Assembly (NCBI GenBank): GCA_028673005.1
Contig: CM054113.1
Location: 67,148,350-67,212,349 of the forward strand
Source: Tanypteryx hageni
Lineage: Eukaryota; Arthropoda; Insecta; Odonata; Petaluridae
Reading direction: 5' to 3'
Length of the DNA stretch: 64,000 bases
Part shown: positions 1 through 64,000 of the stretch, in pieces
Numbering within the stretch: the stretch's first letter is position 1
How the letters are laid out: each line of letters begins with the position of its first letter
Notes under the pieces: generated by a model
Database searches by the model: none
The model's input: only the letters and a program-made list of their open reading frames with translations
What the model was told of the DNA's origin: nothing
Made by a program: the position numbers and the translations under genes

Positions 1-703
1 GTTATAAACTGTTATTTGTTCTTCATTGATAACACACAAACTGTAAATAAAAACGAATATTGTAAATTTCCACTAGACAAATTTACAATACAGGCATATC
101 CCACTATAATGTATAGATGTGTTCCAGGGTTTTGGTACATAAGGCAAAAATACGTTAAGCAAGTATAGGAATTACACCTTTAAGGGGGGGGTTAGGTTCC
201 AGACTCAAGCCTGAACATGTGTTTTTTTGCCAATAAAACCCCAAAAGTATTATATTTAGTACTAAAAGCATTAATTAATACATAAACTGTTCATAAAATA
301 GTTTAAAATGCAAAAAAAGATAATTGCAGATTTGTTTTGTGGCTGGCTGGTTTCTCGAGTTGCTAAAAATATGAGTGTTTCAAAATCCTTGGTGCATTAT
401 TCTTGATGAAAAGTTGATAGTGAATGAGGAATGAAATGGAAATAAAATAAAAGTTCAACAATAGTATTACCTGCAGCGGTTCAGTGTCATAAGGACTCCA
501 AAAAATAAGTATGGTCCAGTAGGCGCATTCTCACGTAAAAGCGGCGTATGGACCATTCTGTTACCAAGTGAGCATTGCACACGCTTTGCACATTTAGTTT
601 GATATTATCTCTCAATCATTGTAAAATCATAAAATATTGATTTATATCACGAGAAAAGCATAATGGAACCCTGATGTGTTTTGACAACAGTGGTGCCAAT
701 CCT

Positions 704-910
704 TTAATATTTTCCAAAATAATGTCTTTGTTTAAGTATAATCTTCAGGGTTGATTTAAAAAAGTCCATAGACCTTCCAATTTCAGTTATCAAAATTCCA
801 CTCTCATATTTTCTAATCATACTTAGTTTATCCGCTAAAGTAATTGCTTTCCGCACTTTCTTCTCACAATTAGAGGCATCACCAACACTTTTCCTTTTAT
901 TAGAAGACAT
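704..910 (-). pseudogene. Tigger/pogo transposase N-terminal fragment
   Basis: The minus-strand reading starts MSSNKRKSVGDASNCEKKVR and goes on with ITLADKLSMIRKYESG and ITEIGRSM. This is the CENP-B/pogo-type N-terminal helix-turn-helix of Tigger transposases. No DDE catalytic part is seen next to it, so this is a truncated relic in the intron before exon 1. Confidence 0.7.
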
Positions 911-1520
911 TTTAAATTATTTAATGGCTTAAATATGTAAAATACAGAGTTTCTGAGAAAGAGTGGACATATTTCAAACGTTTTTTTGAGAAAATGAACA
1001 AAGCTAGAAGAATACACTTGACCTCATGAAACAAACTCAAAAAGTTTTTCTCCACTTTTCTCCATTTTAATGCACTTCAATCTGAGCCCCCCTTTTGCTC
1101 ACGCAATGTCCATCCAGTATTCAAATGCCCGGAAAGCGTCACCGGCCATAGGATGCACACCCTTGAGAGCGCATAGTACACAGCTTCTGATTGGCCAAAA
1201 TTTGACTCAGCATCAGTGTATGCTTTAGTGAAGTTGGCGTCCTGTATGTATGTTGTAGGCGGATCTAGGTATCAGTGTTATAAGTACGTTATAACGAAAG
1301 TATTTTGAGCGAGCATACATAAAGCAGGGTATACCTCTATTCGTTTTTATTTACATTATGGAATCTTTCCAGGAAGTCGAGCCTTCCCAAGTGGAATTTG
1401 TTAACGCAAAATAGAATTATGTAAAAAATAAGTTATAACTATAATGTTAATATTCTGAAATCTCATGTAAATCAGGCTATTAGGTAAAAGTAATAAATAT
1501 TTATAATAAACTACATCATT
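911..1520. other. Intron, repeat-rich but unassigned
   Basis: No coding exon is recognised. The stretch 1100-1350 is richer in GC than its surroundings (accggccatagg) and may be transposon sequence, but I could not assign it. Confidence 0.4.
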
Positions 1521-1527
1521 TCAATTA

Positions 1528-1590
1528 AATACCCACCGGCCGTACAGTAGAGTGTTATTTAAATCTAGCCCATCGCTGAGGGGTTCAATT
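1528..1590 (-). mobile_element. piggyBac-type terminus, remnant
   Basis: The stretch ccggccgtac...tatttaaat...cccatcgctgaggggtt closely matches the right terminus of the piggyBac-type element at 43016-44769 (ccggccgtac...tatttaaat...cccatcgctgaagggttaa). The TTAA is lost, so this is a truncated relative in the same orientation. Confidence 0.6.
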
Positions 1591-1631
1591 GAATTTTCTG
1601 TCGAATAAACTAGCGTCTTTCTCTTTCTCAG

Positions 1632-63862
<62,231 letters not shown>

Positions 63863-64000
63863 GTAAGGCTTATCTGATTGCTATTTTAAGGTAGATCTTT
63901 GATATTTTCTTGAATCAGTTTTGTATTTTGCTTCTGCTGCTCAGCTGTATGTATTTTATATCAAGGCTCATTATTCATTTTTTATTTTGTCTCTGTGTGT

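Noticed and set aside
313..405. Tc1-like helix-turn-helix (VSRVAKNMSVSKSLVH)
   Set aside because: The resemblance is short, without terminal repeats or neighbouring transposase sequence. Too weak to call.
1359..1410. Start of a coding frame MESFQEVEPSQVEFVNAK
   Set aside because: It stops after 18 codons, and the neighbouring piggyBac remnant is in the opposite orientation, so there is no support for a gene or exon.

Overview
The window is eukaryotic genomic DNA: AT-rich, with GT-AG introns and many DNA transposons. It appears to come from an invertebrate animal, most likely an arthropod. That guess rests on the mix of pogo/Tigger, mariner, piggyBac, hAT, MULE-like, Penelope and CR1-like relics. 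The species cannot be named from the sequence alone.

One host gene runs through the whole window on the + strand: the middle part of VPS13D, a giant bridge-like lipid-transfer protein. I could place 31 consecutive coding exons between 1632 and 63862, about 6.97 kb of coding sequence or roughly 2,320 residues. Intron phase is compatible at every junction. The exons run from the long acidic/Ser-rich middle of the protein, through the UBA domain that marks VPS13D among VPS13 paralogues (exon 19, 37250-37509), into the VAB/SHR-BD region (about 49860-63862). The N-terminal chorein end lies before this window and the C-terminal DH-like/PH end lies after it.

Almost everything else is intronic and transposon-derived. 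By region: 1-1631, Tigger and piggyBac scraps. 1941-3808, a 0.7-kb MITE. 4136-6244, a pogo-type MITE. 6495-11802, a decayed Tigger (- strand) abutting a decayed piggyBac (+). 12222-12751, a mariner-type foldback MITE. 15003 and 31782, two tRNA-derived repeats. 17700-23320, a Penelope-like element (-) with a hammerhead-ribozyme-like core, split by a complete 4.35-kb hAT transposon. 24878-27583, a 288-bp hAT MITE and a complete pogo-type transposon. 28007-39901, pogo-type MITEs and fragments. 40536-44843, a tandem-repeat foldback and a piggyBac-type element. 46537-49859, a minisatellite and two foldbacks. 50520-56116, mariner, MULE and CR1-like LINE relics. 57244-63262, a piggyBac C-terminus and a nest of transposons up to five deep.

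There is no operon-like or multi-gene logic: the only cellular gene is VPS13D, and the transposons are passengers in its introns. None of the 31 exons appears interrupted. The most interesting signals are the ribozyme-like core overlapping the end of the Penelope ORF, nested insertions that leave readable target duplications or empty sites, and several long inverted-repeat elements.
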